Shown: one piece after another, positions 43,589 to 56,887 of the stretch
Position numbering within the stretch: the first letter of the stretch is position 1
Layout: each line of letters starts with the position of its first letter
Assembly (NCBI GenBank): GCA_038501785.1
Contig: JBAMJR010000004.1
Span: 496,001 to 560,000 of the forward strand
Source: Myoxocephalus aenaeus
Taxonomy: Eukaryota > Chordata > Actinopteri > Perciformes > Cottidae
Length of the DNA stretch: 64,000 nt
Direction of reading: 5' to 3'
Notes under the pieces: model-generated
The model's input: only the letters and a program-made list of their open reading frames with translations
Database searches by the model: none
Told to the model about the DNA's origin: nothing
Made by a program: the position numbers and the translations under genes

Positions 43589-43750
43589 GGTAACACTTTA
43601 TAATAACTGCACGCTATGACGCATTAGTTAAGTATGAGTAATTCATCATTTATGAAGCATTGTTCCACACTTTATAAATGATGGATTCACCATTTGTAAA
43701 TTAAGTATTATATAATGCTTCATAGTGTGCAGTTATTATAAAGTGTTAAC
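43589..43750. mobile_element. 162-bp MITE with 31-bp terminal inverted repeats
   Basis: The left end GGTAACACTTTATAATAACT and the complement of the right end GTTAACACTTTATAATAACT agree at 29 of 31 positions through the full repeat. It has no coding capacity. I do not see a clear target duplication. Confidence 0.8.
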
Positions 43751-43816
43751 AAAATTGAGGGATGTGTATGTTCTTGGATGTGTATGTTCAGCTGACAGTG
43801 CTCTGTTTTTCCTCAG

Positions 43817-43893
43817 GTAAAGTCTTGTTTCGCCGAAGTCACATCAGAGATGTGGCTGTCAAAAGACTGAAGCACCTTGATAATTACTGCAAA
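43817..43893 (+). CDS. sh3pxd2a: SH3PXD2A-like exon 4, PX domain
   Basis: The exon is 77 bp with acceptor TTTTTCCTCAG and donor GTAAGA, phase 1 to 0. It completes the Gly split across intron 3 and encodes KVLFRRSHIRDVAVKRLK then HLDNYCK. FRRSHIRDVAVKRL is identical to the conserved sequence in both mammalian paralogues. This is the second basic patch of the PX domain. Confidence 0.96.
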
Positions 43894-44748
43894 GTAAGAC
43901 AACGGCTGTATGTCTCCATAATGTCCTATTTGATATTACATTTTAATACAATACACCTTCTCGGACAGTAAATGTTCACTATTTATCTATTTACATGTTG
44001 GTCGGAAGAGAATTTTATCCATGTCAATTCTCTACACACCCTGAACATTTTCCACAGTGTTTTTAAAGCATGTCTCGACATTTATCTCCCCCACCAGCAT
44101 CAACAGGAAAGCAAAGGCTCTATCTGCACTGGTCATTTCCTGTCACCAATGTAAATAGGCAGCCTATAAAGGAAACAAGGGAAATGGGGGCACACAGGGG
44201 TAAAACAGAATACAAAGAATAAGAATGAATCAGCAGACTTTAAAGTGTAGTAGTGAGTGCAGATGGCTACCTAACCCCATTATATGCATTAGGTTGGAGA
44301 TAGGAATGTGTGGAAAGTGTGTTGACAAGTATGGCAGCAGTTTTAATTTACAGGAACAAAGTGAGATTTGCTGTGAAAACAAGAAGCTTAAAGATGTATT
44401 TGTAATATTGTTCCTTCAAGGGTGTCTTCTCTGATTCAGGTGCAGTGGGCTGTAGTATCTAATTTTGAAAGCCCATGCAGCTGAGGCAGACGGTTGTTAT
44501 ACAATATCGACTCTGTGTATTTTACTTTGTTTTAACCCTCCCTCTGGGCTCAGAGCCTTCTTCCTTCCCCTCCACACCCTTCACATCAGCCTGGTCTTCT
44601 CATCTGATTGTACAATGAGTCCGTGTTATAAACTGGTTACTCATTGCCATTCAAACCAAACTCCAGCACTTTAACAATACCTGCAATCTTTTAAATATGT
44701 GTTTTTGTCGCAACTAGTAGCTTTCTCCCGCCCTTCTCCCCCCCACAG
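43894..44748 (+). other. intron 4
   Basis: An 855-bp intron ending in a pyrimidine tract and CCCCACAG. The segment 43940-44180 resembles intron 3 sequence. Otherwise nothing recognised. Confidence 0.85.
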
Positions 44749-44840
44749 GCTCTGATGAAGCTTCCCTCCCCCATTTCCCAAAGTGAGGAGGTCCTTACGT
44801 TCTTTGAGACCAATTCAGAGGACCTCAACCCTCCCACAGA
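44749..44840 (+). CDS. sh3pxd2a: SH3PXD2A-like exon 5, end of PX domain
   Basis: The exon is 92 bp with acceptor CCCCCCCACAG and donor GTGAGT, phase 0 to 2. It encodes ALMKLPSPISQSEEVLTFFE and then TNSEDLNPPT plus a split Glu codon. It aligns with the C-terminal helix of the PX domain and the NPP linker of the family, with more substitutions than exons 2-4. Confidence 0.92.
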
Positions 44841-47800
44841 GTGAGTAACTCTGACTGCACCCTTCAAATATCTTACGCTATTATTGAGCATTAGTTTCAT
44901 CTCATTACATGAGCTGTTGTGAACACTGGCTACAGTGTAGTTCAGCAGCTGGGACAGCACTGACCCATCTTGATCCAGAGACTGTGTCTCAGGGATGATT
45001 AATGGATGCTGGTTGAAAGGCACTGTGTTTTATTAATAATGGTTTCTGGGAGGTGACACCCAATCCCTAAAACAAATGCGTAAGGATCAGTGGTGTCATG
45101 GGAGTGCAGCTGAGTTCAAGTCTCAGCACAGATAAGACTCTCATGCTAGTCATTTGTCATCCTCACTTCAAAGTCAGAGTGGGAGTAATTGCAGACTGGC
45201 TGCTAGATTATATTCAATTTAAATGCTATTCTTTCCTTTTGGTTTACGAACAAGTATGTCTGTGATAGTATTTTTCTCAAATTTTAACTTTTTTTCTTTA
45301 TAAACCTCCCAACACACTCAACAAGGATAAAAGTGTGGTAACCTTTTAAGTGGTCTGTCCTCTACCACCAAGCCCACCACCTTTAACCCCAACTGCACAT
45401 TCATGTTAATCCCACTTCAAAGCACGATCCTCCTCAAGTCTCGGAGGATCTCAATTTAAATTGAGACGTTGAGGTCTAAAAGCCATGCCACCCAAGTGCC
45501 CAGTTCACTCCTGAGGATCTGGACGATTTCAAAAAGAAAAATGTCACAATATCACACACAAATTTGATCTTGTGATGCCATAATATTACAATGTGTGCGG
45601 TACGGTGAATACATATTCATTGTCATTTTAAAACCGTTTACTACCAACAAGTTAAATCAATAAAGTCCATCACATTTTTGGCAAAAGAAGGAAATACTTT
45701 TTTGGAAATAATTAGAAAACAGCCTAAAGAAAAAGAGCTTTTCTGCTTATGTGATAATGATACATTATTGGTTTAGTCGGCTCAGTCACTGAAACATGAC
45801 GAACGAGTACAGGCTGTAAAAAGAATGTCAGCTTTTATCCAATCAATCCAATACGTCTCTCTGACAATTACTGTGAATAATAATGAGGCAAATCATACTG
45901 GTAATATTTTGTCCATCATGAAACACGACTACGGTACATTTTACTGGTATTTCTGCCACTATTAGCAGAAGCAGCGAGGCAATGTTGTTAGTCAAGCCCT
46001 TGTCTACTACTGACATCTAATGGTCAGCAGATGTCACAGCACAGATTTAATGAAATAATGAATATCAGCTGTTTCTCTTGACTTTTGATGAATGACATTA
46101 TCACACTCTACTGATACGAGGCAGAGGTTGTGTATGTTTGTACAACATTGATAATTGGCTGAGTAGTTGTTCAGTTATTGGCAAAAAACACTATTTGTAA
46201 TGTTTGATTGTCCTTTTTAGACTTGCATTGATAAATCAATTTAATAGTGTGTTGCTTTGTGAACTTTACATGGAAGATACTGTATATGGTACTGTATGAT
46301 TTTGCCCATGTGGAAAGTTGTTAAAATGGCTCCATCAGTATCATCAAACATAAGTATAAAAAGGAGGTAATTTAATATTGCTCACACACTTGATTGTCTA
46401 CAACTGAAATGCTTAAATAATTTAAACAATTGTGGCAGACAGTTGTTTTTTAATCTTTTTTATGCAAAGTGATCCTTACTTCCAGTCACATGTATACATT
46501 CACATAGTAGTGAACTGTTAATTCAAATAATGATATATTTATCAATTATCCAGATTTGAAACTGAGCATTTGAGTTTTTTTGCAACAAGCTAATATATGC
46601 CGTCAATCACAGCCCATGTGTTGCTTGTTCACTGATAAATATATTTTACTGCAATGTGACTTGGTAGCTGTGGCTTTGTACTATATCTTTTAGAGTGGTA
46701 AAAGATAACAGTCCCCATAGGGAAATTCGTCCTCTGCATTTGATCCATCCTAACTATTTACATTGTGCAGCCACAGTGTAGCGCCTGGAGACCATCTGCT
46801 GATCTGAGGCCAGCAACCAGGTCAAGGGCAAAGGCATAATTATGAATAATATCCTTAAACATATCCATCATCTCTATTTTTTATAACATTTTACTTTTCA
46901 TACAATCAAATCTCAGGTTAAAACATACCATGTATTCATCTGTTTATGTTTTGCTGACATGTTGATGGGAGGCCTCATTTGTTACTCTAAACTAAAGGTT
47001 GGTTAGTTCAAATATACTGTCGTCTAACAGACTGAAGCACCACATCTATGTTGAGACTTGAGAGTTTGAGCATAGATATTGACTCACCATATAAAAACAT
47101 TATAACTGAAGACCTTGACCCCCTATAAAATACCAGTATTTCCTGGACTGTCCTTCGTGTGCATACTAACTACAATCATGATCGAGCTTTGCTGGCGAGT
47201 TGGACCTGCTTGCACAAGTTTACTGTGCTTCTGTGGGTTCTTTTGTGAGGATAAGCTGCATAATTACATTTCTTATATATGCACAAAAAAACACCTACTA
47301 AACCATTTCTGTGTGCAAATCAGACCTCTTGTCATAATCATAATGATTTCCTGTTCTATGACGTTGACCTATTGCCCCCAAAGCTGAAAGTCACTCCTAC
47401 AGAGGTTAATCTTAGGTCAGGCGGGAGTGTCTGTGTAATGTATACATGAACAGGGCAGACACGGCAGTCCTTTGACTTGGCTGAGAAATGTTAGCAAAGG
47501 ACTGATGTCTCACACATTCCATTTCTAATAGGCCCACCTACAAAGAGTGAGCTGCAGTTATGTGCAAACAGATGGTTATTCTCAACTCAAGCTTAGAATG
47601 GGCTCTCGTGGGCTCTGACTTTTAATGACGTGTTCAGCCCATGCATCTCCTGGCATGGGTGTATATGTAATGAAACCACAACTGTAAAGACTATCTCCCA
47701 ACTCCTGTAACTCTATTGGTGAACTAAAGGTACCCTTAAAAAGATGGCCGCAAAGTCTTAAGCCTGTCAAAGTATTTAGACATAGTTTTGCTCTCCTTAC

Positions 47801-49935
47801 CTTCCCTTCATTTATTTGATTTTGCTGGTGATAGAAAGAAAGTGCGCAGAGCCAAAGTATTGGGCTCAGTCTCCTCCTGGGAAGAATATTATTCCAGCTC
47901 TGTGCTAAGGGTCACAAGCTAGCAGGGCAGGTCAAGCATCCACTTTATCCCCATCGTTTCTCCCCAACCCTCTAAAGTATAGTGCTTCCCTCAGTTTCAT
48001 CTCCACCCTACCAGATTTTGACAAAATAAACACTTCATGAAATACTTCAGATATGTTTAACATGCATTACAATTAATGTGAACTTGATGTGAACAGTATC
48101 TGGAGCCATTCCCATAAACTACAACATAATACTGTAATTTAGCCCCAAGTTTTCATAAAGAATAAAGCTTGCTTTTCCATTCTGAAAAGAATCAGAGAAC
48201 TACTCACAGTGTCATGTGTGCGTTGTTTGTGATCATCTGCTGAGACTATGATTATTTTTTAATAAACTACAAACCTATTTATGTTGGCTCGCCATGAATA
48301 TTTAAGATGGAGAGGTTATGAAATTCATTTCCACAGTATGAACATTACTTTAAGATCCAATATAAACATTTTTAAAGTGTCATGATAAAATTGTATTTGT
48401 TGTTTTATTTCAAAATTGAGCAAGTAATGACGATTAACTGAGCTGTAAACTATTATATATGTGATTGGAAATATCTCATAACTTGTTCACACATCTGGAA
48501 ACAGAGACGCCTTGTGCCAAAAATTACTTTATCTTAAGTAACAGAGGAATACAGTTATTGGTGAAAAAAAACATGTTTTATTTTAGCAAGAAGTGTTGCT
48601 TGGCATGAACAAATATTATTCTTTTCATTTGTTCTTATTCTCCTCAATAGCAAACAGCTTGAGCAATATTCCAGAAATTGCAATACAGTTCAACTTCAAC
48701 TTGTTCTAGTAAACTGGAACCAATGCAACACAGAGAGTTGATCGACAAGCTGTAACTTGGCAAATGTTGGACAAGGTTTATCCAAACATTTACTCATATC
48801 CATAACTGACCATGGCTCCAGTCCTGCTACTGGCCTCTTCAGAGAGCCAGGTGTCTGTTCCCATCTGCGTCAAACCTCAGCTTCTCCTCAGTGTGCTGCC
48901 TCTGCAGCTCAATTAACTGAACGAGGACATGCAGTCAGCCAACAGGCTACAAACCACACAGAAACCTAGATTCTGAAATGTTGGCCTGTTGTGACTGAAA
49001 TGTTTATGCATTTCCATGTATAACAAATCCTTATCAAACAGGATTGGGTAATTATGTGAAGTATCATCACGTATGTAAGTGCATTAGAGTAAATGAAGCA
49101 TGAGCATTCAAATTAAACTGACAACACTTTAATGAGGGGATTTAAATTCATCATCTGTTCTTTGTATTCGTTGCTTCTTCTTTTTTGCCTTTGAATTGGT
49201 CATTTCTGTCAAACTAAAATACTAGCTTCATATTTTCTCTGAGCTGAATAGATCCAGCATCGGTGACAGGTTTACAGTTATGCAAAAAAACCTGTTCAAG
49301 TCTGAATGACAATAAACCGAACCATAAAGAGGAGCACGCAGACGTGTACAGTAAATGCGAACACAGTCAGAGTCGGTGGCAAATTGATGCTCTGTGACTC
49401 TGATGAGTGTGAAAGCACAGAGCGGGTTCATTGACCCCAGTGCTCATCCTTTCAGTGTTTGGTTACAGTCCAGGCTTTGGAACAGAAAGGCGCTTTCACA
49501 TCTAAACATGAATGGGACTTATCAACGGGATATGATACTGTTCTCAAGTAAATAAAAGCTGCTCTGTTGAATATAGGCAGCTGCATCGCCTTCATATACA
49601 CCATCGACTGCCATTTCAACAAATGCATACATGCAATGTATATTAGCTCAAAGCCCTGATTTTGTTTTGTTACTGTCCTTGACACACTTACTGTAGTCAT
49701 CCACACACACCCATTACTGTATGTCGTATCCCGCCCTGTCTCCCTCCCTCTGGTAGTGGGTCAAGTTCTGCATGCATTCTCAACAAGGGCTTGGCTGGTA
49801 CTTGTGTGCCAACTGCATTCGGATGGTCCCAGGCAGAGATTCCACTGTAGCCAGTCACTGGATTGATCAAGTCATTTTCATGCTCTGACCTCTCTTGATA
49901 CTGACTATGCTCCTCTGGTGTTGCTTCCTTTCCAG
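44841..49935 (+). other. intron 5
   Basis: A 5.1-kb intron without a gene. One dispersed-repeat fragment lies near 46710-46830 (AGGGAAATTCGTCCTCTGCA, a sequence that I recognise as common in fish genomes). The rest is AT-rich and unremarkable. Confidence 0.8.
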
Positions 49936-49967
49936 AGACTGCGGAGGCTCCGGCAAACGTAAATCAG
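49936..49967 (+). CDS. sh3pxd2a: SH3PXD2A-like exon 6, linker micro-exon
   Basis: A 32-bp exon with acceptor CTTTCCAG and donor GTAAGA, phase 2 to 1. It completes the split Glu and encodes EDCGGSGKRKS plus the first base of a Gly codon, matching the ED-x-G-S-x-KRKS linker of the family. The flanking consensus sites and exact phase match make it convincing despite its size. In mammals the region right after this is alternatively spliced; I did not find a separate optional exon between 49968 and 59073. Confidence 0.88.
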
Positions 49968-52900
49968 GTAAGAATCTGAAATCATTGTACATTGCTCGGT
50001 CAGAAGAATCTGTGTTACGGTTATTCGATGCTTGTCCATCCGTTTGTATTATGTCTTCAGTGTATTTACTGGTTATTTGAATGATTTTGCGATTTTGAAA
50101 ATGAAAGATATCTGTGGGACATCTGCAGTCTGCTCCTCATCTCTGCTTGAGGCCACCACCTTGAGACTACATTAGCCACTGCTAGCATAACTCACCCAAA
50201 TATCTGAAAGTCACATTGCATTGTTGGTGATGTATCAGGTTTTGTCACCTGGTTTTGACAAGGAAGAAGAACGTTTGGAAAGGAGCTGCCACAATTACTC
50301 GATTAATCAATGTTGATCAACAGAAAATGTATCAGCAACCATCAACAACCATCATAATCAGTTATATTTCAAGCAAAAATGTCAAATATGTTTTGCTTCA
50401 GCTTCTCAAATGAAAAAGTTTGCTGTGTGTCGTCATCACGCATGACAATCAATTGAACATATTTATAAAACCTCACTATGAGGTCTGAGCAATGGCATTT
50501 TGTCACAGTTAAACAATAAACAACAGAATATACAATACATCGAGAAAATAATCTGCAGATTCATTAATAATAAAAATTATTGCTAGTTGCAGCCCTATAG
50601 TTTGGAATAATAAATATGACATCTCTGGGTCTGCTGAATCATTTATTTGTTTAAATCATTTTGTTATCAGCAATATTATAAGAGTGCAATACCAAAATGG
50701 CTGTTGAGTTCTTTATCAAGAGTACATGGTCTCCAAAAACACACAACTGGAACAAGCACTTCTGTATGGTCATGGCATGGTTAAGACAACAGTGTTAGGT
50801 GGGAGAGACCACCTGTTTGTGCCTCTAAGTTTGCTCTGCCAGGGTTGGCTGTTGGCTTCATGTTTGTATGTGAGCGAGAGCAAGGAAGACATAAAGGCCG
50901 AGTGACTCAGCTGAGCAGGGGGATACAGGCGTAGGAGGCAGCAGGAAAGGCATGAGAGGAGTTTAGTCAACAGCTGTGCAAGTGTTGTGTATTTGTGTGT
51001 GCGTGCACTTGCATGCATGCAGTCTCAGAATAACCACATGATTTACTAAATTACACACTAGCCATGCAATCAGATGCAAAGTTGCTGTGGCCATCCTTCC
51101 TGCAATCTGCCACAGTTATTTATGACATAGCTGGGCAAAGACAGTCTCTGTAAATGACCTGTAAGTACATTTTTCTGTGGCCGATGCACTCTGAGGAAAA
51201 ACCAAGCCGGAATTGCCACCAAACGAAATAAGACCCCAACCTAATTTCATTATATGTTCCATGGTATTGCGGCTTTACGTAACACGGAATTCCAGCGACA
51301 TAGCGAAATGGAAAAATTGTCTTATTTCAGCTGCGTGTGTGTCGAGTAACCTACATTCAGTCTGTGCAAGATATTACATTGGTTTCCAGTTATAATTCAT
51401 ATCTGCTGCCTGGAAGGTTTGTCATATACTTCCTGACGCTTGCATGCACAGTTTCAGCTGTTTTATTCTCAATGGTTCGGTTTGATAGTAAATATGTTAT
51501 TTCCTATGTAGTTTCTAAGATGTACATGCATTCATGCTTGCAATAAATCATTCAACGGGATCAAGTCAACCAGTGGAAACAATAATAATACACTTAATGC
51601 CTGGTGCTCATGATGATTTACTATTCACAGTCAACATGGAGCACGTAGTGTACAGCCTTCATACTTGATCTCTAAACCTTCACTATAGTCCCCGTGCTGG
51701 ACATTAGCGGTTAACACCGCTGAAAGATTGATCTCTCTCTCTTTTAAAGCAGGACAGAAGATAAAGTGCAGTGAATCTGTGGTGAATTTGTGCTGCAGCT
51801 GCAGCTTATGGTTTCCATAATTACATGGTGCAGGTCTCCATAAGAGTTTACTGAGCCCCTGCCCCTAAACAGGAGAATGTAGCCCTTTACCACAAAACTG
51901 CTAGCGGTCGAGGTTTGACTAAGAACTCTGTTTACCTGGCAAGCAGAAGAAATCTGATGAATGTCTTAGATTGACACACTATCTTATCTACGTTTCATTG
52001 TCTTTTATATATTTCATCTGTGATTTTTCTTTGTTATACGGCTTATCGGTGATGGAGATCAATGGGAGAAAAAAAAGTAATTAAAAAGGGAATTGTGTAC
52101 TAAGGGATTTCAGCTCTCATATATCTCATATTCATTGTCTTCAAAGTGTGACTTCCCACAGTGTGAGGTTGAAGCAGTTTGCATTATTGACTCAGCACTG
52201 TAGCCAGGCCGCTATCTACAAAAGTTTCAAAGAAAGACATACTATCTTCTGTCTAACACATAATGGAGTTGTCAGGATTGACTGCCGATATCAGGCTCGT
52301 CTGTATTAATCACAGATAACTGGGACTGATGAAAAGACATGCTGCCATAAACAAACCCTGAAGGAAACCTCTTTCGACAAGATACCATGGTGATGAAATA
52401 CATAATAATGTATTCACACACGGGAGAGAGAGCAGGGGAAAGGTTTCATAGGTAAAAGAAAACAATCTGAATCAAATTAACTCCAATTTTAGGATCGACT
52501 GCTGCTTACTTCAAGGGGTGTTGAAGTTCAGGAGATTCAGATCATCTTTAAATCATCAATGATACTCTTATTAAAAAAAAGATGAGCAGAAGACGGTTCT
52601 AAAGTGGAGAGAAAAAGAAACGGAGCGTCCAGGGGTTCAGTGCATGTGAAAAGCTGCTGGAGAGGAGAGGAGGTTCACGTGGCAAGTGGAAACCATTTCA
52701 GTGTTGTGCACGGACTGAAGGAGCGTGTTTATGTGTGCAGACTTGCTGTCTTTATTTGAGCTGTGGGTCTCTGGGGGTCTGCGTGTGTGTGCGCGTGTGT
52801 GTGTGTGGGTAGATACAGCGTTTGGCTGTACGCATGCTTGTTGGGAGCACAGGGGTTAATATGTTCTCAAGTTATATGGTGGGTTGGGTCAAGAGGACTG

Positions 52901-54837
52901 TGTGTTTGTTTGTATTTGCAGATGGATAAGGAAATCATTAAAGCAAATGAGCACTTCCAACTCACTTCAACAACCATACACACTGCTGGACACTGTTTCA
53001 GCAGAACAGCCCCCAGTCTTCTAGGTCCACGTACAATGATTCTCACAGTAGCCCAAATCATTATTTTGAGGTTTGAACCAGATTTAAATAGAAATCTGAC
53101 ACCTTTTTACATATAATACTACTTTTCATAGATATTGCTGTTAATGTTATGGATACAGCTGTAACATCAGCGTAAAGATGTGTTTTCCCCTCTGAAGTTA
53201 CAACTTAACTGTGCTGGGTCGAAGCTCCTCCCCCGCCAGCAGAGAGCAGATCCAATACAGGCCTCTCTGTTTCTGATAAGTGACCATTTGTCACAGTGGA
53301 CTCCCACCCTGGAGGCAGCACTTAAGCTTTTTGCTCAAAACACCATGTTGAAGCCATAAAAATGTTCTGCAATAAATAAGATCGGACATGTTTGTTTATA
53401 TAAGTATTTTTTAATTTTGTTGAGGATCAGTCAAAGATGTAATTTACGTTGTTCTTTGATGTTTGCATTGGCTTCACATACTAGTTGTCCAGAGTTAAAG
53501 GCATCATATTTTCTCCTGGAAAACATAATGATTTGGAGGATTGGATAACTGCTTTATCAGCAGTTTGCCTCTGATTCCAGACTTTTTTTGGAAACAATTT
53601 ACAACTGCAATATCCAGTGTAATGGTAACCACTGAAGTCACAGGTACCCTGTGGAGTGTCTTACCTCTAGTAGAGTTGTGGAGTGTGTCTCTGTTTTATA
53701 CACACAACTAACTGTATAACTAACTTTTTTCAAGACCTAAAATACTGACTAGATGAAGTGAATGTAATTAAGCTATTCAACGGTTTTTCGAAGCCTATCA
53801 GATTTTGCGTAAGGTTTCTGTCCTATTTATTTGTGGTCTGCCCCTTCTCCCCCAGGGCCACATACTGATTCAATGACATGAGTACATCTGTACTACATTG
53901 AACAGCAGTCCAGTGTCCTTTTCTAATCCAATTGCACATCTGCTGCTGAGGAGCCAAACAAAAGCATTGCACTTAGCCAAATTGTACTGCTCTGAACTCA
54001 GATCTGCAAAAATGTTACCCCAGAGTTCAAAATATGGCACTAAGACATAAAGGCCAGTGCCAACTATGCTATCAACCAAAATGCCTAATCCTGAAAAATC
54101 TCTCACAAAGAAAAATTCCTTGGTTTAAATGGTTAGACGTGACTCCCTGGTTTCCTCCTCTTGGTGATGAATTATTGCAAAGTTCCTGACTGTCATCATC
54201 TTTGGATGGAGCTGATGATGGGTGAGCTGGGGTGGGGGTGGGGGCTGGATGGAGTTAGGACGTCTGGGAGTGCAAGGGTGGGAGCAGGAAGCACATGTAT
54301 AAATCTTACTGAGGAGAGATATAAACACAGAGAGTGCTAATAGGGCTATCTGATGGAAGCCAAGAAGAAAATACTTTTCTTTTCAGAGGTCATGAATACA
54401 TACGATCTACATTGTGCATACACACAAGCTCACACACACACTAATAGTTCCCAACCTCCGTTTATCAGACGTACCCCAACAGCCCTATCAGTTGAACTCA
54501 AGTGCCCCTTCATCAACAGCACCCATCATGTTCCAAATATGTTTAGTTGAATATAGTAAACTCAATTTTACCGTATTTGTATCGTACGATTTAAATACCA
54601 ATGTAAAAGTTGTTTTGGCTAAGCTTGTATTCGTACAACGTTCACTTGGAACTGCAGACACTGGACTTTTCAACCATTTATAAATTACTTAGAACTATTT
54701 GTACCGTTGCTTATTTGCTAATAGTTTTCATGCACTTTTTTTTTCACCAACTGTTTTTAGGATATATAGTGGATTTATTTTTAATTAAATCGTAATTTCA
54801 ATTTTTTCAAATTAGTTGAGCTGCTCACAATCTTTCC

Positions 54838-54895
54838 ATATACGTAACTGTAGACTACAGTTACGTATATTACCACTACAGTCTGTAGTGGTAAT
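54838..54895. other. two abutting long palindromes
   Basis: ATATACGTAACTGTAG is followed by one base and its exact complement (54838-54870). Directly overlapping it, ATTACCACTACAG is followed by one base and its exact complement (54869-54895). Arms are 16 and 13 bp with single-base loops. Confidence 0.95.
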
Positions 54896-55353
54896 CCTGG
54901 TTTGAAATCACTGCTCTATGTCACTGAATACTTTTAAATCACATTATTTCAGAGAGGGACTGATTAAAGTATCATAACTTTACTGGACCAATGCATTTCA
55001 TTGTCGCCTCAATTTGTACACAGTAATTTATGTAGCTAAATTTATACTATTTGTTTTATAGCTCTCTTTACACGGTTCATTTGAAATGAAACCTTTCCTG
55101 TCCAAGACTCCTTCTTCTCATTTTTCTCAAACATTTCATTTCCTGAATGAGGCTGAAATATTAGCTTGTTTTTCAGGCATATTTACTTTGCAAAGAAGGT
55201 CTTTACTCACCTCACCTCTCAGATTTACAGTTCTCTCACAGCAGTAGTTAATTGTGTGTAGTAGAAACCTCCATTCACATACTTTTACATAGATTATAGT
55301 TTTATGAGTTCATGACCTGCTGAGTTTTATGTCCATCTGTATGGAAATTATAT

Positions 55354-55397
55354 TGTGTGTGTGTGTGTGTGTGTGTGTCTGTGTGTGTGTGTGTGTG
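55354..55397. repeat. (TG)n microsatellite
   Basis: About 21 TG units with a single TC interruption. Confidence 0.93.
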
Positions 55398-56887
55398 ACA
55401 ATGTTCACGTTAGCAAATTTATTTGAAATTGGGTCCCCAACAAGTCTTATTATCTATTGTCTTTTATTTCTAGGTCAAGTAAGCAAAGGCACAGACTAAA
55501 TCTACATGTGTGTGGTTTAAATAGAGGGAAAAGTACTTGGCCGTGAAAAAGTAAAGAGTAAATGATTTAAATTGCACTCAGTAAATATGATTAATATTAA
55601 TAAAACTGTACATTGAGACAAGCCAAGAACAAATGTCAAATATCCCTCCTGCATACAAAATGTGTGATATCTAAAAATTGCCTAAGTGGAGAAAAAAACA
55701 CAAGAACATTCTAAATGAAACTAAAATGCGGTACTTATAATATCAATAACTACTGACAGTAATTTCAAGTTACTGGTAAAAATGTTAATAAAAAAGTGTA
55801 ATATTTCCAGAAAGTTTGAATCAGTCTTCTTATGTTGTTGAGATGTCATTTTTATTGATCAGTGTTAATTGAAAGAAACCACTCAACCACACGTTTCCAA
55901 GAATAGTGTCAAAACAAATATTTGCGGTAACTAAATAATTGCTGTCATTTTACACTTTGAAGAGCAAGAAGGCAATACCCCGTATTTAAGTAATATGTTC
56001 TTTCCTGTGTATCTACACCCAACTTTGTGGTTTGACAAAACATCTTGCACAAATAACATGAAGCGACATGAACCACAGCCCAACCACAGTAATCCAGTGT
56101 CAAACCTTTTGGCTTTTGAGATGTTAATGGTGCTGCGTTCATCTTTATAAGTTATGAGAGCCTTGACATTTAAATTTGTTCCCAACTTGACTGCAAAATA
56201 TTATCCAGAGAGAGAATCTTCAGTCTGAAGGATTGTCGCCAGGTCAGCTCTTTGTAGAAATGACAGCTTAATCCAAGTTGCCTCAATCATTCCTTATCTA
56301 AGCCTCAAACCTTCCATCTATTGCACTGAACTATTTTTATTTTCCATCTCAGGACTAAACAATAGTTTTTGTTTCCCATATTTTGACAAATGGCAAAAAG
56401 ATATTTTGCTTGAAATATGTGTTGATTTTGTCAAGAGCCCACATATTGCTTAGTATTGAGCTTAGTAATGCAGCATCTGACCATACAAGGCAATTGCGAT
56501 CTCGACTGTGGTTGTAGATCCTTTAGTGTGGTTCAAACACACCATAAAAGTAAATTGTGTATCTAGCAGCGTTATTAGTGTAAACAGATATAATCTAAAG
56601 TGTGCAGACAGTAGCTCCCTCTGTCTGGAGCTTTGAACTCAGCGGTCAGCCGAAGCTCTTGTTAATGTGTGAACTCAATGTCAGCTGTGGTTGTGTCTGG
56701 ATTCCAGCTGACTCTTGTTAGATCTGCTTTAGGTCATTCAGCTATGCTTATTTTAAGGATTCTTCACGATTAAGGCGTCAGCCGGGCTGCGTTGATGCAG
56801 CCTTACTGATGTGGGACGTCAGTTTCTGACTTTACCAAGGCATTCCTGGACCCCTCTCTGGTTATGATTGCTAGGGTTAGTTATATT

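Larger units (their letters stand above)
38679..43816 (+). other. intron 3
   Basis: Contains three stacked hAT-type elements (38952-42706), an AT array and a MITE. The segment around 38845-38951, together with 42715-42745, resembles intron 4 sequence at 43940-44180. No gene seen. Confidence 0.85.
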
